DNA of 64,000 bases from NCBI GenBank assembly GCA_963846585.1, contig CAWJWO010000018.1:434001-498000 (forward strand). The letters run 5' to 3'. Numbering within the stretch: the first letter of the stretch is position 1; each line of letters starts with the position of its first letter. The stretch comes from JAAUTT01 sp963846585 (GTDB lineage Bacteria > Bacteroidota > Bacteroidia > Bacteroidales > JAAUTT01). The position numbers and the translations under genes were made by a program. Positions 34,057 to 43,184 of this stretch are shown piece by piece. The notes beneath the pieces were generated by a model. The model made no database searches. It was not told where the DNA came from and saw only the letters and a program-made list of their open reading frames with translations.

Positions 34057-34935
34057 ATGAATATTTCCGAAATAGTTCAAAGTTCTGGCTGGAAAAATTT
34101 TATGGCCAAGTTATATGGCTTTGGTGCTTCTGTTGTTATTATAGGTGCATTATTTAAAATCCAGCACTGGACAGGGGCTGGTTTAATGATTACATTAGGC
34201 TTATGTACAGAGTCGATAATTTTCTTTTTCTCGGCATTTGAACCGCTTCACGAAGAACTGGACTGGACCCTCGTTTATCCGGAACTTGCAGGGATGACCG
34301 ATCCTGATGAAATAGAAAACATTAAAGAAGCCGGAAAACTTGGGCATGCTACTCTTGACAGGTTTGAAGACTTAGTCCAGGATGCAAATATAGGGCCTGA
34401 AACCTTTCGAAAACTTGGCGATTCCCTTCAAAAGCTGAATTCTACCTCATCGAACCTTACTGATATTACACAGGCTACAGTTGCTACTTCCCAGTATGCG
34501 GAAAATATGAAAAATGCCGCTACTACAGTTGGTTCCATGTCAGATACCTTTACTCAATCAACGGCAGCATTACAGAACTCTGTGGGTAATTTATCCAATT
34601 CGTATTCCAGGCTTTCTGCCAGTGTAGAATCCGATCTGCCCCTAATATCAGAAGGATCAAAAAATTATAATTCACAACTTGGAAGCTTAAATAAAAACTT
34701 ATCAGCCTTAAATGCTGTTTACGAGTTACAGTTGCGCGATTCAAATACGCAAATTAAAGAAACACAAACTATTTACGCAAATTTTAATAATTTGATTCAA
34801 GATATAAAACATTCAGCAGAGGAAACACAAAAATACCGGGATGAAATATCGAATCTGAGCAAAAACTTGGCTTCGCTTAATAACATCTATGGTAATATGT
34901 TGACAGCCATGAATGTAGTAACTGGTAAAAAATAA
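34057..34935 (+). CDS. gldL: T9SS inner-membrane motor protein GldL/PorL
   Basis: 292 residues. There are two N-terminal membrane helices (about 14-36, MAKLYGFGASVVIIGALFKI, and 40-60, GLMITLGLCTESIIFFFSAF), with the conserved FKIQHWTGAG between them and a glutamate in the second helix that is part of the proton channel. A cytoplasmic part follows with coiled-coil and Ser/Thr/Asn-rich repeats (residues ~110-290). GldL with GldM forms the proton-driven rotary motor of the T9SS. It is 24 bp from gldM. Confidence 0.95.
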   Translation: MNISEIVQSSGWKNFMAKLYGFGASVVIIGALFKIQHWTGAGLMITLGLCTESIIFFFSAFEPLHEELDWTLVYPELAGMTDPDEIENIKEAGKLGHATLDRFEDLVQDANIGPETFRKLGDSLQKLNSTSSNLTDITQATVATSQYAENMKNAATTVGSMSDTFTQSTAALQNSVGNLSNSYSRLSASVESDLPLISEGSKNYNSQLGSLNKNLSALNAVYELQLRDSNTQIKETQTIYANFNNLIQDIKHSAEETQKYRDEISNLSKNLASLNNIYGNMLTAMNVVTGKK

Positions 34936-34959
34936 GTTGCGTTAGAAAGTTAAAAAACT

Positions 34960-36585
34960 ATGGCTCACGGAAAAGAAACCCCTAGACAAAAAATGATAGG
35001 GATGATGTATTTGGTGCTGACGGCATTGTTAGCATTAAATGTATCTAAAGATATACTTAACGCCTTTGTATTGGTTGACAATAGCTTAACAGTTGCTACT
35101 GAAAATTTTTCACAAAAAAATAAACTTATTTATGAAGAGTTTGACAAGGCAGCTGCTCAGGTAAATAAAGCCAAAAAATGGAATGCTATGGCTAAAACAG
35201 TTCGCAAAGAATCTGATAGTTTATATAATTATATTAGTTCTGTAAAAGTAAGGCTTGTAAAATTAGTGGATGGCAACAAAGCTGAGGCTGTTGAAAATGG
35301 TAAAATTTTACCTATGAAAATAGGTGCTAAAGATAATATGGATAAAACTGCTAATCTTATGGTTGGCAGCGATAATAACGGTGAAGCAAAGATACTAAAA
35401 GCAAAAATTATCGCTTTCAGGGAAAATTTATTAAAAATGGTAGTGGATAAAAAGGATGTTGGTTTGATAAATTCAATTAAGAAAAATTTAAATACCGACC
35501 ATCCTCCCCGTGAAGAAGGAGGTGCACCGGAATCCTGGGAAACTTACAACTTCGAACACAGGCCTTTAATTGCCGCTACAACTATTTTGTCTACTATGCA
35601 AAGCAATATCAGAAGTGCCGAATCGGAAATTACCACATACCTTTACAATAAAATTGAGGCCGGTTCCACCAAGTTTAATAAACTTGAAGGAATTATTATG
35701 CCTAACTCTAATTATATTTTAAAAGGCAATGAATATCACGCAGAAGTCTTTCTTGCTGCTACTGATACAACTCAAAATCCTGTTATTACTGTTGGTCAGG
35801 TTAAAGAAATTACCCTGCCTGACGGATCAAAAGATTATGAAATGGTGGGTCCCAGTGAAACTTTGCCAATAAATGAACATGGGCACGGTGTATATAAACG
35901 ACCTGGCGGGGCAATTGGCAATATGAAATGGGGAGGTATTATTCAATTAAGCCGTTCGGACGGTACCAAGATAAGAACACGTTTTAGTTCTGAATACCAG
36001 GTAGCTGAAGCAGCTACGGTTATCTCCCCTACTAAAATGAACGTATTTTATATCGGGGTTGACAATCCTGTAGATGTATCAGTTCCAGGGGTCCCGGGAG
36101 ATAAAGTTTTCCCTTCAATTAACAACGGGGTAATGATTCCAAGTGGAAAATCATCCTGGATAGTACGTCCCAGATCTGAAGGTAAAGCAACTGTATCAGT
36201 TCAGGCAGAATTTGACAAGAAAAAAAAAGACATGGGTTCAATGGTCTTCCGTGTTAAAGGAATACCCGATCCGGTAGCTAAAGTTGCCAATAAAAAAGGA
36301 GGTCTCATCGACCGGAATACTTTGGCTGCTCAGTCTGTTGTATTGGCCGAACTTGAAGGTTTTGATTTTGATGCCCCTTTTAAGGTGATTGAATTTACGG
36401 TTTCAGCAACTATTAGAGGATTTGTGCGAGACGAAACAGTTAAATCCAATAAAATAACCGATGCCCAGCGGGACATTATTTCCGGTGCAAGCAAAGGCCA
36501 GAGAATATATTTTACTGATATAAAAGCGGTCGGGCCTGATGGCAGACCGAGGGAATTGCCAACAGTGTATTTTAAAATTCAATAA
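34960..36585 (+). CDS. gldM: T9SS motor protein GldM/PorM
   Basis: 541 residues. The N-terminal cytoplasmic start AHGKETPRQKMIGMMYLVLT is the GldM signature. A single membrane helix (about 14-34) precedes four periplasmic domains, D1 helical then beta-rich D2-D4 (YHAEVFLAATDT, VFYIGVDNPVDVSVPGVPGD, PDPVAKVANKKGG, FEVIEF-like FKVIEFTVSATIRG). GldM transmits torque from the GldL motor to the GldK/N ring. It lies 24 bp after gldL and 17 bp before gldN. Confidence 0.96.
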   Translation: MAHGKETPRQKMIGMMYLVLTALLALNVSKDILNAFVLVDNSLTVATENFSQKNKLIYEEFDKAAAQVNKAKKWNAMAKTVRKESDSLYNYISSVKVRLVKLVDGNKAEAVENGKILPMKIGAKDNMDKTANLMVGSDNNGEAKILKAKIIAFRENLLKMVVDKKDVGLINSIKKNLNTDHPPREEGGAPESWETYNFEHRPLIAATTILSTMQSNIRSAESEITTYLYNKIEAGSTKFNKLEGIIMPNSNYILKGNEYHAEVFLAATDTTQNPVITVGQVKEITLPDGSKDYEMVGPSETLPINEHGHGVYKRPGGAIGNMKWGGIIQLSRSDGTKIRTRFSSEYQVAEAATVISPTKMNVFYIGVDNPVDVSVPGVPGDKVFPSINNGVMIPSGKSSWIVRPRSEGKATVSVQAEFDKKKKDMGSMVFRVKGIPDPVAKVANKKGGLIDRNTLAAQSVVLAELEGFDFDAPFKVIEFTVSATIRGFVRDETVKSNKITDAQRDIISGASKGQRIYFTDIKAVGPDGRPRELPTVYFKIQ

Positions 36586-36602
36586 TCTAAAACATAAAAG
36601 CC

Positions 36603-37478
36603 ATGCGTACCTTTTCTGTAGTTACAATTGCATTGATTATGATGTTCCTGTCATCCGGCAGTACTATTTTTGCCCAGGACACCAAAACTGAGGTTTATGA
36701 AAAAATACATATACCCCATAAAAAGCCAATTCCTTATCCATATACCAGGGAAGCCGATGTGATGTGGTCCAAGACCATCTGGAGAATGTTAGATTTGAGG
36801 GAAAAAATGAACCTTCCTCTTTTCTATCCTTCCAAACCTATAGGAGAACGGATGAGCCTGGTTAGTCTTCTTTTTTATGGCATTGATAATGAAGGGTTAC
36901 AAGCTTATGATCCCTATAAGGATGTAGATGAATTTAAAATACCAATGTCAAAAGAAGATCTCGAAAAACAAATGGATAACGTTGCAAGAGATGTTCAGGT
37001 AGCGGATACTACAGGTCAAATGGTGACAAAACATGTTGCCGGTGAACGTAAAATGGACCAAATCAAAAAAATTCTTATAAAAGAAAAATGGTTCTTCGAT
37101 AAAAATTATTCAACCATGCAGGTTCGTATCCTGGGTCTGTGCCCTATACGGGTATATCCAAGGGAAATAAAAGGGGCTGTAAATCCGGATGAAGAAAATG
37201 CCGAAATGTTGCTTAAAGAAGTATGCTGGATTTATTACCCTGAAGCAAGAAATTTATTAGCTTCTCATGCCGTATATAATAAATTTAACGATGCACAGCA
37301 GGCTTCTTTTGACGATTTATTTGTTCAACGCCGTTTTGCCAGTTACATATATGCAGAATCCAACGTATATGATAACAGAAGAGTTGAAGAATATACAACA
37401 GGATTGGAAACGCTTCTGGAAGCTGACCGCATCAAGGAATCGCTATCCAATATTGAACAAGACCTGTGGGAATACTAG
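36603..37478 (+). CDS. gldN: T9SS periplasmic ring protein GldN/PorN
   Basis: 291 residues. The signal peptide MRTFSVVTIALIMMFLSSGS ends near FAQD. GldN features: YTREADVMWSKTIWRMLDLR, EKMNLPLFYPSKP, SLVSLLFYGID, AYDPYKDVDEF, and later VRILGLCPIRVYPRE, EVCWIYYPEAR and FDDLFVQRRFASYI. It forms the periplasmic ring with GldK. It is the last gene of the locus and is followed by phrase repeats and a terminator. Confidence 0.95.
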   Translation: MRTFSVVTIALIMMFLSSGSTIFAQDTKTEVYEKIHIPHKKPIPYPYTREADVMWSKTIWRMLDLREKMNLPLFYPSKPIGERMSLVSLLFYGIDNEGLQAYDPYKDVDEFKIPMSKEDLEKQMDNVARDVQVADTTGQMVTKHVAGERKMDQIKKILIKEKWFFDKNYSTMQVRILGLCPIRVYPREIKGAVNPDEENAEMLLKEVCWIYYPEARNLLASHAVYNKFNDAQQASFDDLFVQRRFASYIYAESNVYDNRRVEEYTTGLETLLEADRIKESLSNIEQDLWEY

Positions 37479-37540
37479 AGAAGACAGAGGTCAGAATTCA
37501 GAAGTCAGAAGTCAGAAGACAGATAAAAGATAAAAGATGT
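37478..37540 (+). repeat. AGAAGACAGA/GTCAGAA phrase repeat after gldN
   Basis: Directly after the gldN stop: AGAGAAGACAGAGGTCAGAA, then TTCAGAAGTCAGAAGTCAGA and AGACAGATAAAAGATAAAAG. Complementary phrases are at 6286-6345 and 44620-44672. Confidence 0.85.
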
Positions 37541-37571
37541 AAAAATCAATAGTCAATTGTCAATATTCAAT

Positions 37572-37606
37572 AAAAAAGGTGTTTCTTAAGTGGAACACCT
37601 TTTTTT
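37572..37606 (+). terminator. Rho-independent terminator of the gldKLMN operon
   Basis: AAAAAAGGTGTT (37572-37583) pairs with AACACCTTTTTT (37594-37605) around CTTAAGTGG-type loop bases, ending in a run of T. It is the clearest intrinsic terminator in the window and closes the T9SS locus. Confidence 0.85.
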
Positions 37607-37632
37607 ATGAGTACAATACATAATATTACCTT

Positions 37633-39132
37633 ATGAACAACATAATATTTGGAATTTTTACAATTATCATTTGTACAGTTGGTTATATATTTTCATGGAG
37701 CCAATGTAAAAAAGATAATTACAACATAGCTATCTTATTTCTTTTACTCTGCGGACTTGTACTTCGTATTTATACATCAACAGATTTTTTTCTTCACTGT
37801 TGGGATGAACGATATCATGCGCTTGTCGCTAAACACTTGATAAGTCACCCTTTAGTTCCTACACTTTACAATAACCCTATTCTTGGTTTTAATTATAAAT
37901 GTTGGGTTGGAAATAATATTTGGTTACACAAACAACCTTTACCATTGTGGACAATGGCTTTAAGTATGTGGTTATTTGGAATAAATGAAATTGCATTACG
38001 CCTCCCATCGATTATATTATCAACTATTGGAATTTGGCTTACATATTATATTGGCAGTTATTTTTTTAATAAAAAGGTGGGCTATTTAGCAGCATTTTTA
38101 TTTTCTATCAATGGATTAATAATTGAATTAACAGGTGGTAGGGTTGCGACAGACCATTTTGATATTTTCTTCTTATTTTTTATTGAATTAGCTGTTGTTT
38201 TTAGCATATTATTCGCACAAAAAAAGAACGTAATTTATAATATATTATCAGGAATTAGTATTGGTTCTGCAATATTATGTAAGTGGATGCCTGCTTTAAT
38301 TGTACTTCCAATTTGGCTCCTGATTGTAAATGATTCCGGAAATTTTAAAATAAAAACTATTCTGATTCAATTCATTATTTTATTGGTCACATGTTTTGTA
38401 GTTTTCTTACCATGGCAACTTTATATTTATAACACATTCCCTATTGAAGCGAATTGGGAGGCACAATTTAATTTAAAACATATTACGGAAATAGTTGAAG
38501 GGCGAACAGGACCTTTTTATTATTTTTTGAATGTAATAAGGATAAACTATGGCGAATTGATCTATTTACCTATTCTTTGGTTTATATGGAGAACATTTAA
38601 AAATATTGAGAATAAAAAAAGATTAGCAATACTAATTTGGTTTATTGTACCTTTTATTTTTTTCTCATTTGCAAAGACAAAAATGCAAGCTTATATATTG
38701 TTTACATGTCCGGCATTATTTTTAATAACAGCTGAATTTTATTTTATGCTTTCTAACTATAAAATAAATCGTAATTATAAATGGTTTTACAATTTGATTT
38801 TGTGGTTATTAATTTTATTACCAATAAGATATGCAATTGAAAGAGCAAAACCTTTTGAAATGATGGATAGAAACCCTCAATGGGTGAAGGATTTAAAACA
38901 ATTAAGAACTATGAATATTAATAAAGGTGTTCTTTTTAACTACAATAACCCTATTGAAGCAATGTTTTACACAAACCTTGTTGTTTATCCATATATCCCA
39001 GATAAAAACATAATTACAAATATACAACAAAAAGGGTATAATGTAATTATCAACAACAATGAATACATCCCTGAAGATATTAAATCTCTTAAAGGTATTA
39101 TAACTGTATATTTAACTGACGCTAATAATTGA
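37633..39132 (+). CDS. ArnT/PMT-like membrane glycosyltransferase (GT39/GT83-type)
   Basis: 499 residues, with about 10-12 predicted membrane helices. The first periplasmic loop carries the acidic HCWDERYHALVAKHLISHPL motif (Asp-Glu) typical of ArnT-like lipid-linked sugar transferases, and then LHKQPLPLWTMALSMWLFGI, equivalent to the HKPPL motif. GRVATDHFDIFFLFF follows. Such enzymes move a sugar from polyprenyl phosphate to lipid A or protein on the periplasmic side. Substrate unknown. Codon use is notably AT-rich compared with the gld genes. It stands alone after the gldN terminator. Confidence 0.85.
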   Translation: MNNIIFGIFTIIICTVGYIFSWSQCKKDNYNIAILFLLLCGLVLRIYTSTDFFLHCWDERYHALVAKHLISHPLVPTLYNNPILGFNYKCWVGNNIWLHKQPLPLWTMALSMWLFGINEIALRLPSIILSTIGIWLTYYIGSYFFNKKVGYLAAFLFSINGLIIELTGGRVATDHFDIFFLFFIELAVVFSILFAQKKNVIYNILSGISIGSAILCKWMPALIVLPIWLLIVNDSGNFKIKTILIQFIILLVTCFVVFLPWQLYIYNTFPIEANWEAQFNLKHITEIVEGRTGPFYYFLNVIRINYGELIYLPILWFIWRTFKNIENKKRLAILIWFIVPFIFFSFAKTKMQAYILFTCPALFLITAEFYFMLSNYKINRNYKWFYNLILWLLILLPIRYAIERAKPFEMMDRNPQWVKDLKQLRTMNINKGVLFNYNNPIEAMFYTNLVVYPYIPDKNIITNIQQKGYNVIINNNEYIPEDIKSLKGIITVYLTDANN

Positions 39133-39140
39133 CCAATCAT

Positions 39141-39279
39141 CAGAGATTCCTCCCTGCGGTCGGAATGACGACCCACTGTATAGTGGTGTAGGAGGAAGAG
39201 AAAGCGGCAAAGCCGCTTTCTCTTCCTCACCTTCTCTTCCCGAAACCAACTGTCATTTCGAGCGCAGCGAGAAATCTCA
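39141..39279. repeat. Inverted repeat pair around a 17-bp hairpin
   Basis: AGATTCCTCCCTGCGGTCGG with AATGAC (about 39143-39168) is an inverted, diverged copy of GTCATTTCGAGCGCAGCGAG with AAATCTC (39252-39278). Between them GAGGAAGAGAAAGCGGC (39192-39208) pairs perfectly with GCCGCTTTCTCTTCCTC (39212-39228) across an AAA loop. It lies between convergent genes (ends 39132 and 39333) and can act as a bidirectional terminator. The GTCATTTCGAGCG phrase is a type of dispersed repeat I recognise from other bacterial genomes. Confidence 0.87.
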
Positions 39280-39332
39280 AAATAACGGCTATGCCCTTCA
39301 GGGCTTTAAATCCTGATTCGACAAATATTTAT

Positions 39333-41000
39333 TCACAGTGTATTGCCATTTATAAATTCAAACATAAATTCATACCACTTTCTGTTCATAAACCCGTTAT
39401 GATGGTATCCTTCTTTAATTATAAGCCGGCAATTGTTATCATGCTTTTTCATTAAAGAATCAAAATCGGTGGCCGTATATAAGGGATTAAACTCATCTTT
39501 TGTACCAAACAGGCAGAGAAACTTTGTATTAGCTTTTTTAATATTCTGTGTAGGAGATAAAAGCCGTGGATCACATTTATTGTCCAGTTGATAATAAAAC
39601 CAATTATCCTTTAACGGCTCAAAACATGGTGCTATTAATATGCAATTCTCAGGTTGTTCGCTTATTACTGAGTCTTCTTTCGGGTCGTTGAAATTTTTTA
39701 TTAATGTTGCTGCTGCTGCTAAATGTCCTCCTGCTGACCAACCAATAGCCGTAAGATTATCGGGGTCAATATTAAGGTTTCTGGCATTCCTGCGTGTCCA
39801 TCGTATTGCTGATTTAACATCCTGCAGAGCTTCAACAGGTGTTGAATTGAACCTTCCTTTTATGCTATACTCAAAAGATATAGCAACAAAACCCTTTTCA
39901 GTAAAAAAACGGCAACAGTCAAAGAACTGCTCCGGCGAGCCTTCATACCACCCACCACCAAAGAAACAACATACAACAGGTTGCTGTCCTTCGCTTTTTG
40001 TATCATGTTTAAAAATATACGCTTTTAAGTTGTACTTTTCCCGCTTTTTATATATTTCGACTTTAAAATCAGCATTTACCCTTTGATTTGATTTCAATAT
40101 CAGTGAAATTTTATTTTTAAACATTGAACCTTCCCCCAGCTTATCTATTCTGGTAATTATATCATCTGAATTGAAAAAACCATAGGATTTAATATGGTCA
40201 AGCAGGATTTGTTCAAGTACCATATTTTTAAGCTTCCAATCTTTAAATTCATTTTGTACTATATCTAATTTAATATTTGTTAAAATATTATCTGTATAAC
40301 CCTTTGAATTATCAAAAGCTGATAATTTGCCTTTGCCATCAATATATGTACCTGTAAATTCTGAAAATTCAGTAATATATAGTAAACCAGGGTCATTAAA
40401 AGTTATCCGCGGAACAAAAGAATTAAAATTCTCGGGCAAAGTGTAACGTGTATGATTTATAAGCGAATGATTAAATGCATATTCATAATATAATTTAGCC
40501 CTGATGCAATTTTCCCGCAGGTTTTCATATCTTTTAAACATTTCAGGCGCATTTTCTATGTTTTTAACCATCTTAAACATAGAATCGATTTTTGATCGGA
40601 ATATACCAAATTCACCTGCAAAGAGGTTTAATTTATCTATTTTATTTTTTATTGTGTCGAAGTACCGTTCATGGTTAATGATTTGTTCATTCAAATTTTT
40701 TTCATCACCGGATAATCTTACTTCGTGAGTTTTGTTATCAATTTCCAAATTGATCTTATTACCGGGTTCGGCAAATATATTAATGTTAAAACCCAAATTA
40801 ATATTAAAATAACTTCCACCTGATGCACAAGGTTCTTTTATTAAAAAATTACTTATAGAATCTGTTTTTAGCACTTTAATACATTTGCCGTTAACTGTTA
40901 TAAATGAATTGGCATAATTTGTAATTTTACCTTTAATAACTACAGGCTTGTTACAAGAAAAGGATATTAAAGGGATTAACAGGATGAATATTTCCTTCAT
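39333..41000 (-). CDS. Two-domain lipoprotein with C-terminal alpha/beta-hydrolase (esterase)
   Basis: 555 residues. The lipoprotein signal MKEIFILLIPLISFSC has Cys16. Residues ~20-300 are a beta-rich then helical region resembling the N-terminal domains of Bacteroidota thioredoxin-like lipoproteins (DUF4369-like; VIKGKITNYANSFITV), but no thioredoxin CxxC is present. Residues ~310-555 are a BD-FAE-like esterase: nucleophile Ser422 in IGWSAGGHLAAA, Asp in LFGTKDEFNP, His in EGYHHNGF. The oxyanion HGGG motif is FGGGW here (347-351). It probably removes acyl groups from surface or plant polysaccharide. It follows the GH2 gene on the same strand (54-bp gap), so it probably shares its operon. Confidence 0.83.
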   Translation of the reverse strand: MKEIFILLIPLISFSCNKPVVIKGKITNYANSFITVNGKCIKVLKTDSISNFLIKEPCASGGSYFNINLGFNINIFAEPGNKINLEIDNKTHEVRLSGDEKNLNEQIINHERYFDTIKNKIDKLNLFAGEFGIFRSKIDSMFKMVKNIENAPEMFKRYENLRENCIRAKLYYEYAFNHSLINHTRYTLPENFNSFVPRITFNDPGLLYITEFSEFTGTYIDGKGKLSAFDNSKGYTDNILTNIKLDIVQNEFKDWKLKNMVLEQILLDHIKSYGFFNSDDIITRIDKLGEGSMFKNKISLILKSNQRVNADFKVEIYKKREKYNLKAYIFKHDTKSEGQQPVVCCFFGGGWYEGSPEQFFDCCRFFTEKGFVAISFEYSIKGRFNSTPVEALQDVKSAIRWTRRNARNLNIDPDNLTAIGWSAGGHLAAAATLIKNFNDPKEDSVISEQPENCILIAPCFEPLKDNWFYYQLDNKCDPRLLSPTQNIKKANTKFLCLFGTKDEFNPLYTATDFDSLMKKHDNNCRLIIKEGYHHNGFMNRKWYEFMFEFINGNTL

Positions 41001-41054
41001 GTTTATACATTTTTAAACCTTATTCCGATTCAAATTTCAATAAACTATTCGAAA

Positions 41055-42887
41055 TTACTTATCAGGGGACTGATATTTTACTTTAAGTTCATCATACCAC
41101 TTTTGCATAATAAAGAATGCCTTTTTCTTTTGTCCTTTATCCGAAACCAGGCCTTTTCGGTTGAAATCGTCCTGTAGGCCAGGCAAGAAGCGACGCGGGG
41201 ATCGAAAATCTTTTAATATCCAGGGTGTTGTTCCTGCTAATCCGGGAATTCGTTTTAACATATTTACACTATGTATATATAAATCTTCCTGGTAATCTTC
41301 GGTAAAACGGTCTGTTTTTGACCCTCGCATTCCGTAAACACATTCTCCGCCAAATTCAGTTATAATTACCGGCTTTTCTTCAGAAAAAGTCCATTCAACA
41401 CGGTCGCATTTTTCCGGTAAGCCGTCGTACCAGCCAACATATTGATTGAAACTGATAATATCGAACAATTTTCCTAAGGTGTCGTTGACGGTCATTAGTC
41501 CGGGTTTAATTTCTTCCTTTTCCAGTGCAGCACTAACAAACCTTATATTATCAATGCTTCTTGCTTTGGCAGCCAAACGGCTTAAAAAATTGAACCGCTC
41601 AGGACTTTGAGGGGTTTCATTGGCAATAGACCATATTATTATATTTGCCCTGTTTTTATCCCGGGTAATAATATCTGAAAGCTGATTTTCAGAATTATTA
41701 TATGTTTCCGGATTACTCCATTGAATGGTCCAATACACAGGTATTTCGGACCAAACCATGATTCCCGCTTTTTCAGCCTGGCGGATCATTTGTTCATTGT
41801 GCGGATAATGTGCCAACCGGACAAAATTACATCCCATTTCTTTTGCCCATCCTAAAAGGATTGCATCTTCCTCGGCAGAATAGGCCCTGCCATTGCGAAA
41901 TGCAGCTTCTTCGTGAATACATACTCCCCTGCAAAATATCTCCCTGCCATTGAGTAAAATCTTTGTTCCTTTTGCCTCAATAGTCCTGAATCCAATTTCG
42001 TCGGATATTTTATCACTTTCTGAGGTAATTGAAACATTATACAATTTAGGATTCTCTGGGCTCCAATAAACTGGCATAACTTTTATTTCGAAAGCAGCAT
42101 ACCCGTTTTGGCCGGTAATTACCTCATGGCTTATCTTTAGCTCAGGAATGGCGATTCTCACCTTTTGAATATTTTGTATGCCGTCAAGCTGAACCCAGCC
42201 ACTGATTTTGTTTTTATCGCCTTTTTTCAGTTGAATATAGTAATCACGTATAAAGGTAGAGGGAGTTTCAATTAAATAAACCTGGCGGGTAATACCACCA
42301 TAATTCCACCAATCAGTGTTGATTGTCGGCACACCTTCCGGAATCCGCTTATTATCAGCTTTTACTACAATTGAATTTTCGCCTGGTTTTATCAGCCCTG
42401 TAACTTCAAAATTGAAAGGCGTAAAGCCCCCCACATGCTTGCCAATTTCTTTTCCGTTAAGAAATACAACAGCTTCGTAATTTACTGCACTAAAATACAG
42501 GAATTGACGATTGCCGGCAGCAGGTTTGTATTCGAAACGTTTCCTGTACCATACTGTACCTTCATAATAGTATAATTCAGGTCTTTGTGTATTCCAATCA
42601 CCTGGAACAGATAAAGTTTTGTCAGTAGCAAAGTTATACTCCTGAAGCGTGCTTTTATCAACCCAGTCTTTATCTTTTCCAAATCCATCTTTCAGAGGAA
42701 TTCTGCGATAATCATAATAACCTGTTTCATATGGATCAACTATTGTTTTCCATTTCCCGTCAAGCGATGTGGTATGTCGTCCATCTACATTAATAATTTG
42801 TGGATATAATTGACTATAAACTGTTAGTGAACTAATATTCAGCATAATAAATAAAGCTAATCTGGATATATAATTAAATCCTATCAT
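41055..42887 (-). CDS. Glycoside hydrolase family 2 (beta-glucuronidase/galactosidase type)
   Basis: 610 residues. A signal peptide (about 1-25, ending VYSQ) precedes the three N-terminal GH2 domains: a jelly-roll with GTVWYRKRFEY and VVFLNGKEIGKHVGGFTPF, an Ig-like sandwich, and the TIM barrel. The barrel contains GVCIHEEAAFRNGRAYS, NFVRLAHYPHNEQM, the acid/base Glu424 in WSIANETP, and the nucleophile Glu511 in VIITEFGGE. The length and TEFGGE context fit beta-glucuronidase-like GH2 enzymes; substrate is not certain. It forms a probable two-gene unit with the esterase downstream, but no SusC/SusD genes accompany it. Confidence 0.92.
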   Translation of the reverse strand: MIGFNYISRLALFIMLNISSLTVYSQLYPQIINVDGRHTTSLDGKWKTIVDPYETGYYDYRRIPLKDGFGKDKDWVDKSTLQEYNFATDKTLSVPGDWNTQRPELYYYEGTVWYRKRFEYKPAAGNRQFLYFSAVNYEAVVFLNGKEIGKHVGGFTPFNFEVTGLIKPGENSIVVKADNKRIPEGVPTINTDWWNYGGITRQVYLIETPSTFIRDYYIQLKKGDKNKISGWVQLDGIQNIQKVRIAIPELKISHEVITGQNGYAAFEIKVMPVYWSPENPKLYNVSITSESDKISDEIGFRTIEAKGTKILLNGREIFCRGVCIHEEAAFRNGRAYSAEEDAILLGWAKEMGCNFVRLAHYPHNEQMIRQAEKAGIMVWSEIPVYWTIQWSNPETYNNSENQLSDIITRDKNRANIIIWSIANETPQSPERFNFLSRLAAKARSIDNIRFVSAALEKEEIKPGLMTVNDTLGKLFDIISFNQYVGWYDGLPEKCDRVEWTFSEEKPVIITEFGGECVYGMRGSKTDRFTEDYQEDLYIHSVNMLKRIPGLAGTTPWILKDFRSPRRFLPGLQDDFNRKGLVSDKGQKKKAFFIMQKWYDELKVKYQSPDK

Positions 42888-43003
42888 ACGTCCTTAGGTT
42901 AAAATTAACCTAAATGTAATAAAATTGTTTATTACATTTATATTATAAAACAAACATTAGCCAAACCTTACATTATAATACAATTAAGAGTTGAAAAATA
43001 TAA

Positions 43004-43139
43004 ACCACAAAGATCACAAAGGATTACACAAAGTAACACAAAGGAATAAATACTTAAAATGATGAAATCAAGTATATTGTTTATTATCCTTTGTGTACCT
43101 TAGTGATTGACTTAGTGTACCTTTGTGGTAAAGCTAAAT
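43004..43139. repeat. CACAAAGG inverted repeat
   Basis: The 297-bp gap 42888-43184 lies between divergent GH2 and GH5 genes and has no gene. ACCACAAAG (43004-43012) pairs with CTTTGTGGT (43131-43139), and ACACAAAGGA (43036-43045) pairs with TCCTTTGTGT (43087-43096). Between are further CACAAAG units and their complements TTAGTG/CTTTGTG. The whole can fold into one long imperfect hairpin across the divergent promoter region. Confidence 0.87.
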
Positions 43140-43184
43140 TTATCATTTGATTCTTAATTCGCATTTATAATCAAAATTAAAAGA

